Source: Marilutibacter aestuarii
GTDB lineage: Bacteria; Pseudomonadota; Gammaproteobacteria; Xanthomonadales; Xanthomonadaceae
Length of the DNA stretch: 57,427 nt
Assembly: GCF_006546775.1 (NCBI RefSeq)
Contig: NZ_VICE01000044.1
Span: 1-57,427 of the forward strand
Reading direction: 5' to 3'
Part shown: in pieces, positions 35,098 through 45,046 of the stretch
Layout: each line of letters begins with the position of its first letter
How positions within the stretch are numbered: position 1 is the first letter of the stretch
Made by a program: the position numbers and the translations under genes
The notes under the pieces: model-generated
Databases searched by the model: none
Seen by the model: the letters and a program-made list of their open reading frames with translations, nothing else
What the model was told of the DNA's origin: nothing

Positions 35098-36168
35098 ATG
35101 AGCCTCGCCCACAGTTCGAACGCCTTCCCGCTTTCCACCCCCGACGCCGCGTGCCAGGCCAGCGACGCCTGCCTCGAGGTCGCGCCGCGCGCGCCGCTCG
35201 CCCTTCGTGGCGAGATTTCCCTTGAGCTGGAGCTGCGCCACGCCGGCCGGCGCGCGGTCACCCTTCGCTACGAGAGCGTGGGGGCGCTCGAGCTTCCGGC
35301 GATCTTCGTCTGCGGCGGCATCTCCGCCGACCGCCACGTCGCGGCCAGTGCTGCCCATCCCGAGGCCGGCTGGTGGCAGGCGCAGGGCGGGGAGGGCCAG
35401 GCGCTCGACCCGACACGGCACCGCATCGTCTCCTTCGACTGGCTGGGCGCCGATGGCGCCCTGGACGTGCCGTTGGACCCGGCCGACCAGGCCAACGCGA
35501 TCGCCGCGCTGCTCGATCGCCTCGACATCGCCCGCCTCGAGGCCTTCGTCGGTTGCTCGTACGGGGCGATGGTGGGCCTGCAGTTCGCCGCCCTGCACGG
35601 CGTGCGACTGGGCAAGCTGGTCGCGATCAGCGGTTTCCACCGAGCCCACCCCTATGCCAGCGCGTGGCGCGCCCTGCAGCGCCGCGCGGTCGCGCTCGGC
35701 GCGCTTCAGTGCGACGAGACGCACGGCCTCGGGCTTGCGCGCCAGTTCGCGATCCTGAGCTACCGCACCCCCGACGAGTTCGACGCGCGCTTCGCTCCCG
35801 CGCGCGTCGTCGACGGGCGCGTGCGCGTGGGCGCCGAGGATTACCTCGACCACTGCGCCGCGCGTTTCGTCGGCCGCAGCTCGCCGACCGCCTACCTGCG
35901 ACTGTCGGAGTCGATCGACCTGCAGGCGGTGGATCCGGCGGCCGTGCGCGTGCCGGTCACCGTCGTCGCGGTCGAAGAGGACCGTCTGGTCCCGCTGTCC
36001 GACGCGCATGCCCTGGTCGACGCGCTGCCGGTCGCGGCGCGGCTCCGCGTCATCCGCTCGCCGTACGGCCACGACGCATTCCTCAAGGAGGTCGTCGACA
36101 TCGGCGAGATCCTCCGCCACGCCCTCCACTCCCCCCTCCAGGACGTCTGCAAGGAGAACGCAGCATGA
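35098..36168 (+). CDS. metX: Homoserine O-acyltransferase (MetX family)
   Basis: This 356-residue alpha/beta-hydrolase activates homoserine for methionine synthesis by O-acylation. The nucleophile elbow is GCSYGAMVGLQFA with Ser154, and the acid and base lie in VEEDRLVP and SPYGHDAFL. MetX-fold enzymes may use acetyl- or succinyl-CoA; related xanthomonad enzymes have been assigned as succinyltransferases, so the acyl donor is left open. ATG 35098 is preferred (35089 is also possible). The frame is open upstream through the riboswitch, so the longer version is rejected. It overlaps metB by 4 bases (ATGA). Confidence 0.93.
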   Translation: MSLAHSSNAFPLSTPDAACQASDACLEVAPRAPLALRGEISLELELRHAGRRAVTLRYESVGALELPAIFVCGGISADRHVAASAAHPEAGWWQAQGGEGQALDPTRHRIVSFDWLGADGALDVPLDPADQANAIAALLDRLDIARLEAFVGCSYGAMVGLQFAALHGVRLGKLVAISGFHRAHPYASAWRALQRRAVALGALQCDETHGLGLARQFAILSYRTPDEFDARFAPARVVDGRVRVGAEDYLDHCAARFVGRSSPTAYLRLSESIDLQAVDPAAVRVPVTVVAVEEDRLVPLSDAHALVDALPVAARLRVIRSPYGHDAFLKEVVDIGEILRHALHSPLQDVCKENAA

Positions 36169-37379
36169 GCCATCGCAGCCTGTGTACCGCCGCCGTGCGC
36201 GCCGGCATCGACCGGGACACCGCCTACGGCGCGGTGACGCCGCCCATCGTGCTGTCGTCGAACTTCAGCTTCGCCGGTTTCAACGACAAGCGCACCTACG
36301 ACTACACCCGCAGCGGCAACCCGACCCGCGACCTGCTCGCCGAGGCGCTGGCCGAGCTTGAAGGCGGCGACAGCGCGGTCGTCACCGCCACCGGCATGGG
36401 GGCGATCACCCTGGTCCTGCACGCCTGCCTGCAGCCGGGCGACACCCTGGTCGTGCCGCACGACGCCTACGGCGGCAGCTGGCGGCTGTTCAACGCGCTG
36501 GCCGCGAAGGGCGCCTTCAAGCTGCTGACCGTCGACCTGACCGACCCGCGCGCGCTGGCCGAGGCGCTGGCCGCCAAGCCGGCCGTGGTGTGGATCGAGA
36601 CGCCATCCAATCCGCTGCTGCGCGTCACCGACCTGCGCTTCGTGATCGAGGCCGCGCATGCCAGCGGCGCGCTCGCGGTGGTCGACAACACCTTCCTGTC
36701 GCCGGTGCTGCAGCAACCGATCAAGTTCGATGCCGACGTGGTCGTGCATTCGACGACGAAGTACATCAACGGCCACAGCGACGTGGTCGGTGGCGCGGTG
36801 GTGGCGCGGGAGAAGGCGCTCGGCGAGAAGCTGGCCTGGTGGGGCAACTGCCTGGGCCTGACCGGCTCGCCGTTCGACAGTTTCCTGACCCTGCGCGGGC
36901 TGCGCACCCTGGACGCGCGCCTGCGCGTGCACCAGGAAAACACGCTTGCGATCGTTGACCTGCTCGAATCGCATCCTGCCGTCGAGGCGATCCACTACCC
37001 CGGCCGTGTCGAACATCCCGGCCATGCCGTGGCGGCGCGCCAGCAGAGCGGCTTCGGCGCGATGCTCAGCGTCGACATCAAGGGCGGCGAGGCGGCGGTG
37101 CGTGCCTTCGTGGACGGGCTGCAGTGCTTCACCCTGGCCGAGTCGCTCGGCGGCGTGGAAAGCCTGGTCGCCCACCCCGCGACGATGACGCATGCCGCGA
37201 TGAGCCCTGAAGCCCGCGCGGCGGCCGGCATCGGCGATGGCCTGCTGCGCCTCTCGGTGGGCATCGAGCACGCCGACGACCTCGTGGCTGACATCCATGC
37301 GGCGCTCGACCGCGCGTTGGCGGCCGGCGGCAACGTGGTCGCGATCGGCAAACTTGAAGGCGAGTGCGTGGCGCAATGA
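36165..37379 (+). CDS. metB: Cystathionine gamma-synthase / trans-sulfuration PLP enzyme
   Basis: This 404-residue Cys/Met-metabolism PLP enzyme (aspartate aminotransferase fold) joins O-acylhomoserine with cysteine, or sulfide if it acts as a MetZ-type enzyme. The PLP lysine is Lys199 in HSTTKYINGHSD. Other motifs are YDYTRSGNPTRDLL, TATGMGAI, DNTFLSPVLQQP, and SLGGVESLVAHPA. AAGGAG at 36151-36156 lies 8 bases before the ATG. It overlaps metX and hom by ATGA on both sides, so expression is tightly coupled under the SAM riboswitch. Confidence 0.93.
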   Translation: MSHRSLCTAAVRAGIDRDTAYGAVTPPIVLSSNFSFAGFNDKRTYDYTRSGNPTRDLLAEALAELEGGDSAVVTATGMGAITLVLHACLQPGDTLVVPHDAYGGSWRLFNALAAKGAFKLLTVDLTDPRALAEALAAKPAVVWIETPSNPLLRVTDLRFVIEAAHASGALAVVDNTFLSPVLQQPIKFDADVVVHSTTKYINGHSDVVGGAVVAREKALGEKLAWWGNCLGLTGSPFDSFLTLRGLRTLDARLRVHQENTLAIVDLLESHPAVEAIHYPGRVEHPGHAVAARQQSGFGAMLSVDIKGGEAAVRAFVDGLQCFTLAESLGGVESLVAHPATMTHAAMSPEARAAAGIGDGLLRLSVGIEHADDLVADIHAALDRALAAGGNVVAIGKLEGECVAQ

Positions 37380-38485
37380 ATGCATTGGTCGAGGATTTGC
37401 GCACCTCGCCGGCCCATGGAGGGGCCATCCCGCGTCCGGTGGCGCAAGCGCGCCTGGCCCTGTTGGGCACCGGTACCGTCGGCAGCGCAGTGCTCGCGCG
37501 GTTGGCCGCTTGGCAGGACAGCGGCTTCGCGCCGGGCCTGCAACTGGCGCACGTCGCCAACTCGCGTCGCGCCGTGGACGGCGAAGCGGGCCTGGCGCCC
37601 GGCCTGGCCCGCGCGCGCCTCGACGGCAGCGACCAGGCCAGTCGGCTCGATGACGTCCCAGCGGCCCTGCGAGGCGCCGGCAAGTCAATCGTGGTCGATG
37701 CCACGGCCAGTGCCGAGGTGGCTGCCCGCCACGCGGCCTGGCTGGAGCAGGGCATCCACGTAGTCACCGCCTGCAAGCTCGCGCGCGGCACCTCGCTGGC
37801 CGGATGGCAGGCGGTCGAGGTCGCGAAGTCGCGCGGCGGCAGCCAGTACGGCGATGCCGCGACGGTCGGCGCTGGCCTGCCGCTGCTGCGTTCGATCCGC
37901 GATCTGCGGGCCGGCGGCGACCGCATCCATGCCGTCGCCGGCGTGCTCTCGGGCTCGCTGGCGTGGCTGTTCAACCACTACGACGGCCTGCGTCCCTTCT
38001 CGGGATTCGTGCGCAATGCGCGCGATGCAGGCTACACCGAGCCCGATCCCCGCGAGGACCTCTCCGGCGAGGATGTGCGTCGCAAGCTGCTGATCCTCGC
38101 GCGCGCTGCAGGCGTCGCGCTCGAGCAGGAGGCGGTCGAGGTCACGTCGCTGGTGCCGCCCGACATGGCCGCGCTCGGGCGCGGCGAGGTCGATGCCGCC
38201 CTGCCGCGACTGGATCCGCTGCTGCGCCAGCGTTACGCCCAGGCCTACAAGAACGGCGAGGTGCTGCGCTTCGTCGCGCGGCTGGAGCAGGGGCGGGCCC
38301 GGGTCGGGCTGGAGTCGCTGCCGGCGGACCATGCGCTGGCCGGAGGCGCCGGTACCGACAACCGCGTCGCGATATGGTCGGACCGGTATCGCGATCAGCC
38401 GCTGGTGATCCAGGGGCCGGGGGCGGGGGCGGAGGTCACCGCGGCCGGACTGCTGGACGACGTCCTGCGCATCGCCGCGTCCTGA
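37376..38485 (+). CDS. hom: Homoserine dehydrogenase
   Basis: This 369-residue NAD(P)-dependent enzyme reduces aspartate semialdehyde to homoserine. It has an N-terminal Rossmann motif LALLGTGTVGSAVL (about 27-40), the catalytic-domain signature AGVLSGSLAWLFN, then GYTEPDPREDLSGEDVRRK with the conserved Asp and Lys. There is no C-terminal ACT domain, so threonine feedback through that domain is not expected. It starts in the metB stop codon (ATGA) and is the last gene of the riboswitch operon, placing precursor supply under SAM control. Confidence 0.92.
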   Translation: MNALVEDLRTSPAHGGAIPRPVAQARLALLGTGTVGSAVLARLAAWQDSGFAPGLQLAHVANSRRAVDGEAGLAPGLARARLDGSDQASRLDDVPAALRGAGKSIVVDATASAEVAARHAAWLEQGIHVVTACKLARGTSLAGWQAVEVAKSRGGSQYGDAATVGAGLPLLRSIRDLRAGGDRIHAVAGVLSGSLAWLFNHYDGLRPFSGFVRNARDAGYTEPDPREDLSGEDVRRKLLILARAAGVALEQEAVEVTSLVPPDMAALGRGEVDAALPRLDPLLRQRYAQAYKNGEVLRFVARLEQGRARVGLESLPADHALAGGAGTDNRVAIWSDRYRDQPLVIQGPGAGAEVTAAGLLDDVLRIAAS

Positions 38486-38546
38486 AGCCTCTTCCGCCGT
38501 GGCGACGGTGCTGCGGCGGCATGGCTGCCGGGTCCCGGCCTGGGGG

Positions 38547-38587
38547 ACAAAACGGAGCGCCGGCCCCGAGGGGGTAACCGGCGCTCC
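38547..38587 (-). terminator. Terminator hairpin between hom and the chitinase gene
   Basis: GGAGCGCCGG (38554-38563) and CCGGCGCTCC (38578-38587) form a perfect 10-bp stem. On the minus strand, GTTTTGT (38553-38547) follows. A second hairpin, CCGCGCCG / CGGCGCGG (38592-38599 and 38610-38617), lies between it and the chitinase stop. The pair probably ends transcription from both convergent units. Confidence 0.75.
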
Positions 38588-38668
38588 AGAGCCGCGCCGA
38601 CCTGAGGGCCGGCGCGGTGAAAGAATCCCCGGCCGTCGCAGGCGCGACGTCCGGGGTCACGGCGGTGC

Positions 38669-40747
38669 TCAGTCGAGCCCCTCGCTGATGGTCCTGGTCA
38701 GCGTGCCCTGGGCATCGTCGCCGCTGAACTCCCAGAAGAACGCGCCACCCAGCGACTGGGCCTTCACGTAGTTCATCTTCTCGGTGATCATCGCCGGCGT
38801 GTCGTAGCTCCAGAACGTGTTGCCGTCGTACTTCCACGTCGCGCGCGCGTTGGCGTCGGTGTAGATCGTGCCCGGCTTGTTCTTGATGACCTTCCAGTCC
38901 TCGTTGCCGGCTTCATACGTTCCCGGTGCCGCGGTACCGCTCTGGTAGAGGCCGTTGTTGACGTTGGGGACGTTCGTCCAGCCGCGGCCGTAGTAGCCGA
39001 TGCCCAGGTTGAGCTTGGACGCGGGGACGCCCCGGCTCAGGAAGGCTTCGATCGCATCGTTGCTGTTGTACATCGCCTGGTCGCCCGTGGACGGGTCGGC
39101 GGGCGAGTCGAACAGGGCCGAGTGATGGTTGGTCTGCGGATTCCACGTACCGTGGAAGTCGTAGGTCATCACGTTGATGAAGTCCAGATACTGGTGGTAG
39201 CTGCCCGGGTCGGTGACGCGCACCTTGTCCACGCCAGCGCCCGCGGCGATGGTGAGCAGCAGCCCGGGGCGTTGCGCGTCCAGCTGGCGCCGGAACTCGG
39301 CGAGCAGCGCGGTGAAGTTGGCGCTCTCCTCGGGCGTGCCGCAGGTCAGGCCGCAGGACGCCGGATACTCCCAATCGAGGTCGATGCCGTCGAACACGCC
39401 CAGTGCCGCGCCGGGACCACCGGCACCGTCGGTGACCGGCAGGTTGCCCTTGATGTAGGCATCGATGCAGGACGCCACGAAGGCCTGGCGGTTGGCGGGC
39501 TTGGCGGCCTCGGCGAACTGGCGCGACCACGTCCAGCCACCCAGCGAGATCAGCACCTTCAGGCCCGGATGCTTGGCCTTGAGCTCCTTGAGCTGGTTCC
39601 AGTTGCCGCGCAGCGGCTGGTCCCAGGTGTCGCCCACGCCGTCCACGCTCTGTCCGGCGGCGAACGACTTGGTGTAATCGGCGAACGCATCGCCGCCTTC
39701 GCCGGTGTTGGGGTTGGACGGGATGGTCCTGCCGACTTCGCAGCGGTTGTTGCGCACGTTGCCGAACGCATAGTTGATGTGCGTCAGCCGCGCGGCGGCG
39801 CCGCTGGTGTCGATGTCCTTGACGAGGTAGTTGCGGCCGTAGATGCCCCACTGGGTGAAGTAGCCGATCACGTTCTTGCCGCCGCCGGGCGGCGTGGTGC
39901 CGGTCCGGGTCGATACGCTGATCGCGCTGCCCTGGGCCGAGGCGTTCCCGGCGTTGTCGCGGGCGCGCACGCGGTAGCTGTAGCTGGTGCCGGGGCTCAG
40001 GCCGGTGTCGGTATAGCCGGGCTGGGCGGGCGAGCCGACCAGGCTGCCGTTGCGGTAGACGTCATAGCCGGCCACGCCGCTGCCGCCGGCGTTGTCGCTG
40101 GACGCACTCCAGCCCAGGCTGATGCTGGTGGTGGTCTGGCTGCCCGAAGCGAGCCCGGTCGGGACGCTCGGGGCGGTGGTATCGGTCGGCGGGTTGGTGC
40201 TGGTGACCGTCACGGTGATCGCGCTGGAGGTGGTGGTGGCGCCGTCGTCGTCGGTGGCCACCGCCTTGAGCGAGTAGTTGCCGGCCGCCGCATTGCTCCA
40301 GGTCACGCTGTAGGGCGCGCTGGAATCGGTGCCCAGCGACGTGGTGCCGCGGAAGAACTGCACCGAAGCGATCGCGCCGTCGCTGTCGCTGGCGTTGGCC
40401 GAGACGGTGATGTTGCTGCCGGCCGGGTGGCTGGAGCCCGCGGTGGGGGCGGTCAGGGACACCGACGGCGGCAGGTTCGGGTTGGGGCCGCTGCCGCACT
40501 CGCCGAGATCCTCGTACCAGCCGCAGGTCGTGCAGTGGGTGGGGGGCGCGTTCCAGATCGGGATGTTGGCCTTGTAAAGACGGTTCTGGTACTGCAACTG
40601 GTCGCCGGGGTTGTAGACGGTGCTCGGGTTCCAGACGGGGACGGCGGCGCAGGACGCGGCGCTGGCCTGCGTGGGCGCGAGCGCCAGGGCGGCGAGCATG
40701 CAGACCAGCAGGCTCCCGGGGCGCATTGCTTTCTCAAGCGGGTTCAT
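38669..40747 (-). CDS. Secreted GH18 chitinase with chitin-binding and Ig/Fn3 modules
   Basis: This is a 692-residue secreted enzyme with, in order: a signal peptide (~1-30), a CBM5/12 chitin-binding module (VPVWNPSTVYNPGDQLQYQN, ending GWYEDLGEC), a bacterial Ig-like module (~92-185, SVSLTAPTAGSSHPAG), and a fibronectin III module (~195-290, AGYDVYRNGSLVG). The GH18 catalytic domain follows (from about 300, NVIGYFTQWGIYGR). The DxxDxDxE motif is GIDLDWEYP with catalytic Glu460. SLGGW and MTYDFHG also fit GH18. Start 40747 has GGAG upstream. Likely roles are chitin use or antifungal/predatory activity, typical of Lysobacter-like bacteria. Confidence 0.95.
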   Translation of the reverse strand: MNPLEKAMRPGSLLVCMLAALALAPTQASAASCAAVPVWNPSTVYNPGDQLQYQNRLYKANIPIWNAPPTHCTTCGWYEDLGECGSGPNPNLPPSVSLTAPTAGSSHPAGSNITVSANASDSDGAIASVQFFRGTTSLGTDSSAPYSVTWSNAAAGNYSLKAVATDDDGATTTSSAITVTVTSTNPPTDTTAPSVPTGLASGSQTTTSISLGWSASSDNAGGSGVAGYDVYRNGSLVGSPAQPGYTDTGLSPGTSYSYRVRARDNAGNASAQGSAISVSTRTGTTPPGGGKNVIGYFTQWGIYGRNYLVKDIDTSGAAARLTHINYAFGNVRNNRCEVGRTIPSNPNTGEGGDAFADYTKSFAAGQSVDGVGDTWDQPLRGNWNQLKELKAKHPGLKVLISLGGWTWSRQFAEAAKPANRQAFVASCIDAYIKGNLPVTDGAGGPGAALGVFDGIDLDWEYPASCGLTCGTPEESANFTALLAEFRRQLDAQRPGLLLTIAAGAGVDKVRVTDPGSYHQYLDFINVMTYDFHGTWNPQTNHHSALFDSPADPSTGDQAMYNSNDAIEAFLSRGVPASKLNLGIGYYGRGWTNVPNVNNGLYQSGTAAPGTYEAGNEDWKVIKNKPGTIYTDANARATWKYDGNTFWSYDTPAMITEKMNYVKAQSLGGAFFWEFSGDDAQGTLTRTISEGLD

Positions 40748-41167
40748 GACTTCTCTCCATAGAAACGGGTGCGGTGCGGACGTGCCGGTGCTGCAAGACC
40801 GGCGCAACTCCCCTCGGGTCCATCTGAAGCGAAGGCGGTGCCTTCGGTTACGGCATGGGAGGCTCGGGCCTCCTCGTGTCGGTGCTTCGACTGCAATGCG
40901 GGGCCCGCGGGACCGCCTGCGCGCAAGCGCGTCGTGGTACCCGGTGGAGATCCGCGCGTGTGTGACACGCATTCACAATCTCAGCCCCTGTGGCGCCGAG
41001 GTTGGTCGCGGAAAGATATCGTTGTCAATCCGGTGTTCAAGGCTTTGCGCCTTGGTTCACATATATGCATGTCATTTCAAGACATTTTTATGTCTTTTTG
41101 TGCGCTGCAGCGAGACAATTGCATCCGCCGGCACCAGTCGGGGCCATTTCCGTGCAGGCCGATACGC
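40748..41167. promoter_or_regulatory. Long regulatory region upstream of the chitinase gene
   Basis: No gene is credible here. It holds an inverted repeat GCGTGT-GTG-ACACGC (40956-40970). Overlapping that is TGTGA (40961-40965) and TCACA (40973-40977), the half-sites of a CRP/Clp box but with 7 instead of 6 bases between them. An AT-rich patch near 41060-41100 contains the hairpin AAGACAT-TTTT-ATGTCTT (41079-41096) followed by T. The region probably carries the chitinase promoter; I cannot place the -10 reliably. Confidence 0.5.
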
Positions 41168-41190
41168 AAACGCCCGGTCTGGACCGGGCG
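41168..41190 (-). terminator. Terminator of the L-serine dehydratase gene
   Basis: CGCCCGGTC-TG-GACCGGGCG (41171-41190) is a perfect 9-bp hairpin 26 bases past the sdaA stop on the minus strand, followed by a short TTT (41170-41168). Confidence 0.65.
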
Positions 41191-41216
41191 TGGGGGCGTG
41201 AGGCTGGCCTTGCCCG

Positions 41217-42599
<1,383 letters not shown>

Positions 42600-42701
42600 G
42601 TTGTACAACTCCGGATTGTCCCCGCGAGGGATGGCAGGCGGGGCGAGGCGCTATTCTACGGCCCCGCCCGCCGCGGAGTTGAATACTCCACCGGATTGAA
42701 G

Positions 42702-42956
42702 ATGCCCGGATCGCCCCTGTCCACGCCCGGTTTCGTGCTGTTCCAGCGCGACGACTGCCACCTGTGCGACCTCGCGCTGGACGTGCTCGCGGCGGCGGGC
42801 CTCCCGGAGTTCGAGAGCGTCTTCATCGACGACGACGACGCCCTCGAGGCGCGCTACGGCCTGCGCGTGCCGGTCCTGTCCGATGCCAGCGGCAGGCGCC
42901 CGGACCTGGATTGGCCGTTCGACGCCGCCGGCGTGCGCGCCTGGCTGGCGCGCTGA
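42702..42956 (+). CDS. Glutaredoxin-like protein (DUF836)
   Basis: This 84-residue thioredoxin-fold protein has a CxxC redox site in FQRDDCHLCDLALDVL, near residue 20, a cis-Pro region RVPVLSD, and a closing WPFDAAGVRAWLA. The family is usually called glutaredoxin family or DUF836. The partner is unknown. ATG 42702 has no strong ribosome site, and an in-frame TTG lies at 42696. It is divergent from sdaA by 102 bases. Confidence 0.88.
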   Translation: MPGSPLSTPGFVLFQRDDCHLCDLALDVLAAAGLPEFESVFIDDDDALEARYGLRVPVLSDASGRRPDLDWPFDAAGVRAWLAR

Positions 42957-42962
42957 GGCGGT

Positions 42963-43529
42963 TCAGGGCGCGGGTCGGAACACCACGCGGGTGCTGACTG
43001 CCACCTCGTCGGGGAGTTCGGCGACGTCCGCCCAATCGCCCGCGCCGACGCCGAAGGCCAGGCGCGGCACGGTGGCCTTGCCGGCCAGTACCGGGGCAGG
43101 TCCCGGCGTCCATTCGAAGGTCAGGGTCACCGGCTTGCTGATCCCGCGCAGGCTCAGCGTGCCGTCGGCGGCGTAGCGGCCGTCGTCGAGCGCGCGGAAG
43201 CCGCTGGCCTGGAAGCGCGCCTGGGGAAACTTGCTGGCGAAGAAGAAGTCCTCGCCAATCAAGGTCTCGTCGCGCTCGGGGTTCTTCGTGCTGGCGGTGG
43301 CCAGCGGAATCGCCACGTCCAGCCTGCCCGACGCCGGATCGGCGGGATCGAACGACAGCGTGGTGCGGAAGTCCGGGAACCGCCCGACGAATATCTCGCC
43401 CTGGTACTTGCTGGCGAAGGTGAGCGCCGAGCCGGGCGCCTGGACGTAGTCGGCGGCGATGGCCGGCAGGGCCGCGAACGCCAGGAGCAATGCGGCCAGT
43501 GCTTGGGCGGAGCGTTGGGTGAAGGACAT
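42963..43529 (-). CDS. YceI family periplasmic protein (1)
   Basis: This 188-residue protein has a signal peptide (ALAALLLAFAALPAIA) and the YceI lipocalin-like fold signatures: ALTFASKYQGEIFVGRF, SFDPADPASGRLDVAIPL, and FPQARFQASGFRAL with a following GTLSLRGISKPVTL. YceI proteins bind isoprenoid quinone-like lipids. It is the last gene of a YceI / cytochrome b561 / YceI minus-strand unit, 29 bases after b561. Confidence 0.93.
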   Translation of the reverse strand: MSFTQRSAQALAALLLAFAALPAIAADYVQAPGSALTFASKYQGEIFVGRFPDFRTTLSFDPADPASGRLDVAIPLATASTKNPERDETLIGEDFFFASKFPQARFQASGFRALDDGRYAADGTLSLRGISKPVTLTFEWTPGPAPVLAGKATVPRLAFGVGAGDWADVAELPDEVAVSTRVVFRPAP

Positions 43530-43558
43530 GGCGTGGGTCTCGGTGGGAGCGGGTCGGG

Positions 43559-44116
43559 TCAGGTGCCTCGGCGACGCGGCAGCATGCGCTTGAGCGTGTC
43601 GTCGCGCTGGAAGATGTGGTGGTAGAAGGCCGCGCCGACATGCAGCGCGACCAGCGCCACCAGCACCCAGAACAACCATTCGTGGGCCTCGTGGGCGAAG
43701 TCGCGGATGCCCGGGTCGGGCGCGCTGAGCTTGGGCACCTCGGCCATGCCGAACCAGCGCAGCGGGCGCAGGCCGCTGGCCGAGTCGTACAGCCAGCCCG
43801 ACAGCGGCATGGCCAGGATCAGGCCGTACAGCACCCAGTGCGTGGCGCCCGCGATCGCCGCCTGCCACGCCGGCGTGCCGGCCACCGGGCGCGGGCTGCC
43901 GGCGTAGAGGCGCCAGGCCAGGCGCAGCACGACCAGCACCAGCACCGTCAGGCCGACGGACTTGTGCAGGTCGTACACCCAGAAGTACTTGGGCGATCGC
44001 GGCAGCGAATCGAGCGAGAGGCCGACGATGGCCAAGCCCAGGATCAGCAACATGATCAGCCAGTGCAGGAACTGGCTGACCGGACCCCAACGGTCGACGG
44101 TGTTCTTCAGGCTCAT
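43559..44116 (-). CDS. Cytochrome b561
   Basis: This 185-residue four-helix membrane cytochrome b561 (Ni/Fe-hydrogenase b-type/CybB family) has His residues suited to bind two hemes: FLHWLIMLL in helix 1, DLHKSVGLTVL in helix 2, and HEAHEWLFWVL plus ALHVGAAFYHH in helix 4. It could pass electrons between quinones and periplasmic acceptors, including superoxide. ATG 44116 overlaps the stop of the upstream YceI gene (ATGA). The YceI/b561 association is recurrent and implies a joint redox-lipid role. Confidence 0.94.
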   Translation of the reverse strand: MSLKNTVDRWGPVSQFLHWLIMLLILGLAIVGLSLDSLPRSPKYFWVYDLHKSVGLTVLVLVVLRLAWRLYAGSPRPVAGTPAWQAAIAGATHWVLYGLILAMPLSGWLYDSASGLRPLRWFGMAEVPKLSAPDPGIRDFAHEAHEWLFWVLVALVALHVGAAFYHHIFQRDDTLKRMLPRRRGT

Positions 44117-44880
44117 GGCAGGGGCTCCGGGCGGGGTGGTGGGACGTCGCCGTCGTCGGCATCGTCCAGGGAGGGGTCGTCGCTCGCCGCCGCTTCCAGC
44201 GCGGCCGCGGCGGCGGCTTCCATGGCCTCGTTCGCGTCCGGGGTCGCGGGGGTTACATCCGCGCCAGGCGCCGGCGCCGGCTCGAACGCCGCGCGGGCGT
44301 CATCGTCGCGCACGGCCTCGGCTTCGATCCGCAGGCTCACGGTATCGCCGATGACCGACGTCCAGGCGTCGATGCCGAAGTCGGCGCGGCTCAGCTGCGC
44401 GGTGGCCGAGAAGCCGGCGGTGCGGCGGAAGGGCGGCATCGGATGGCGCTCGATGGCATTGAGGGTCACGTCCAGGCATTGCGGGCGGGCGACGCCATGC
44501 AATTGCAGGGTGCCGCAGACGCGCGCATGCGTGGCGTCGACCGGCTCGACGCGCTCGCTGCTGAACCGGGCCTCCGGGTAGCGGGTCGTATCGAGCAGGT
44601 TGCGGGCGGCGACGGCGCGATTCCAGTCCGCGTCGCCGAAATCCAGGCGGGCCAGCGGCACGCGCACCTCCAGTCGCGCGCTGCGCCAGTCCCCGGGATC
44701 GAACAACAGGGCGCCTTCGCTGCCCGACACGGTGCCCAACGCCTGCGAGAAGCCGGCGTGGCCGACCGCCACCAGCACGCGCGTGTGGACCGGATCCAGG
44801 GCGTACGCCGCGGGCTCTCCCGCGGGCGACGCGAGCGGTGCCAGCAGGACTGCGAAGGCGAGGGCGGGCGTGAGTCGCAT
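44113..44880 (-). CDS. YceI family periplasmic protein (2)
   Basis: This 255-residue protein has a signal peptide (LTPALAFAVLLAPLASPA) and a YceI domain: YALDPVHTRVLVAVGHAGFS, LFDPGDWRSARLEVRVPL, and YPEARFSSERVEPV with a GTLQLHGVARP strand. After the domain it has an unusual ~55-residue Ala/Asp/Glu/Pro-rich tail (EAMEAAAAAALEAAASDD and onward) with no known role. It is the first gene of the three-gene unit with cytochrome b561 and the second YceI. Confidence 0.9.
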   Translation of the reverse strand: MRLTPALAFAVLLAPLASPAGEPAAYALDPVHTRVLVAVGHAGFSQALGTVSGSEGALLFDPGDWRSARLEVRVPLARLDFGDADWNRAVAARNLLDTTRYPEARFSSERVEPVDATHARVCGTLQLHGVARPQCLDVTLNAIERHPMPPFRRTAGFSATAQLSRADFGIDAWTSVIGDTVSLRIEAEAVRDDDARAAFEPAPAPGADVTPATPDANEAMEAAAAAALEAAASDDPSLDDADDGDVPPPRPEPLP

Positions 44881-45046
44881 GGGCGGGTCCGGCGGCTGGG
44901 TCGGGTGCGCACACCATAGCAATCCCGGCGCGCCGCTTCGTGATCGTGGAGCGACGCAGTGTTGCAGCCGCGTGGGCAACCTGGCGGCGATTGCGGTATT
45001 TTCCGGGCCGCGGGGCGGATTCGTCGCCAGCGCCAGGAGGCAGGCT

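Noticed and set aside
41079-41099. AAGACAT hairpin with T-run as terminator of a plus-strand gene
   Set aside because: No plus-strand gene lies upstream, so it was left as an unexplained element of the chitinase upstream region.
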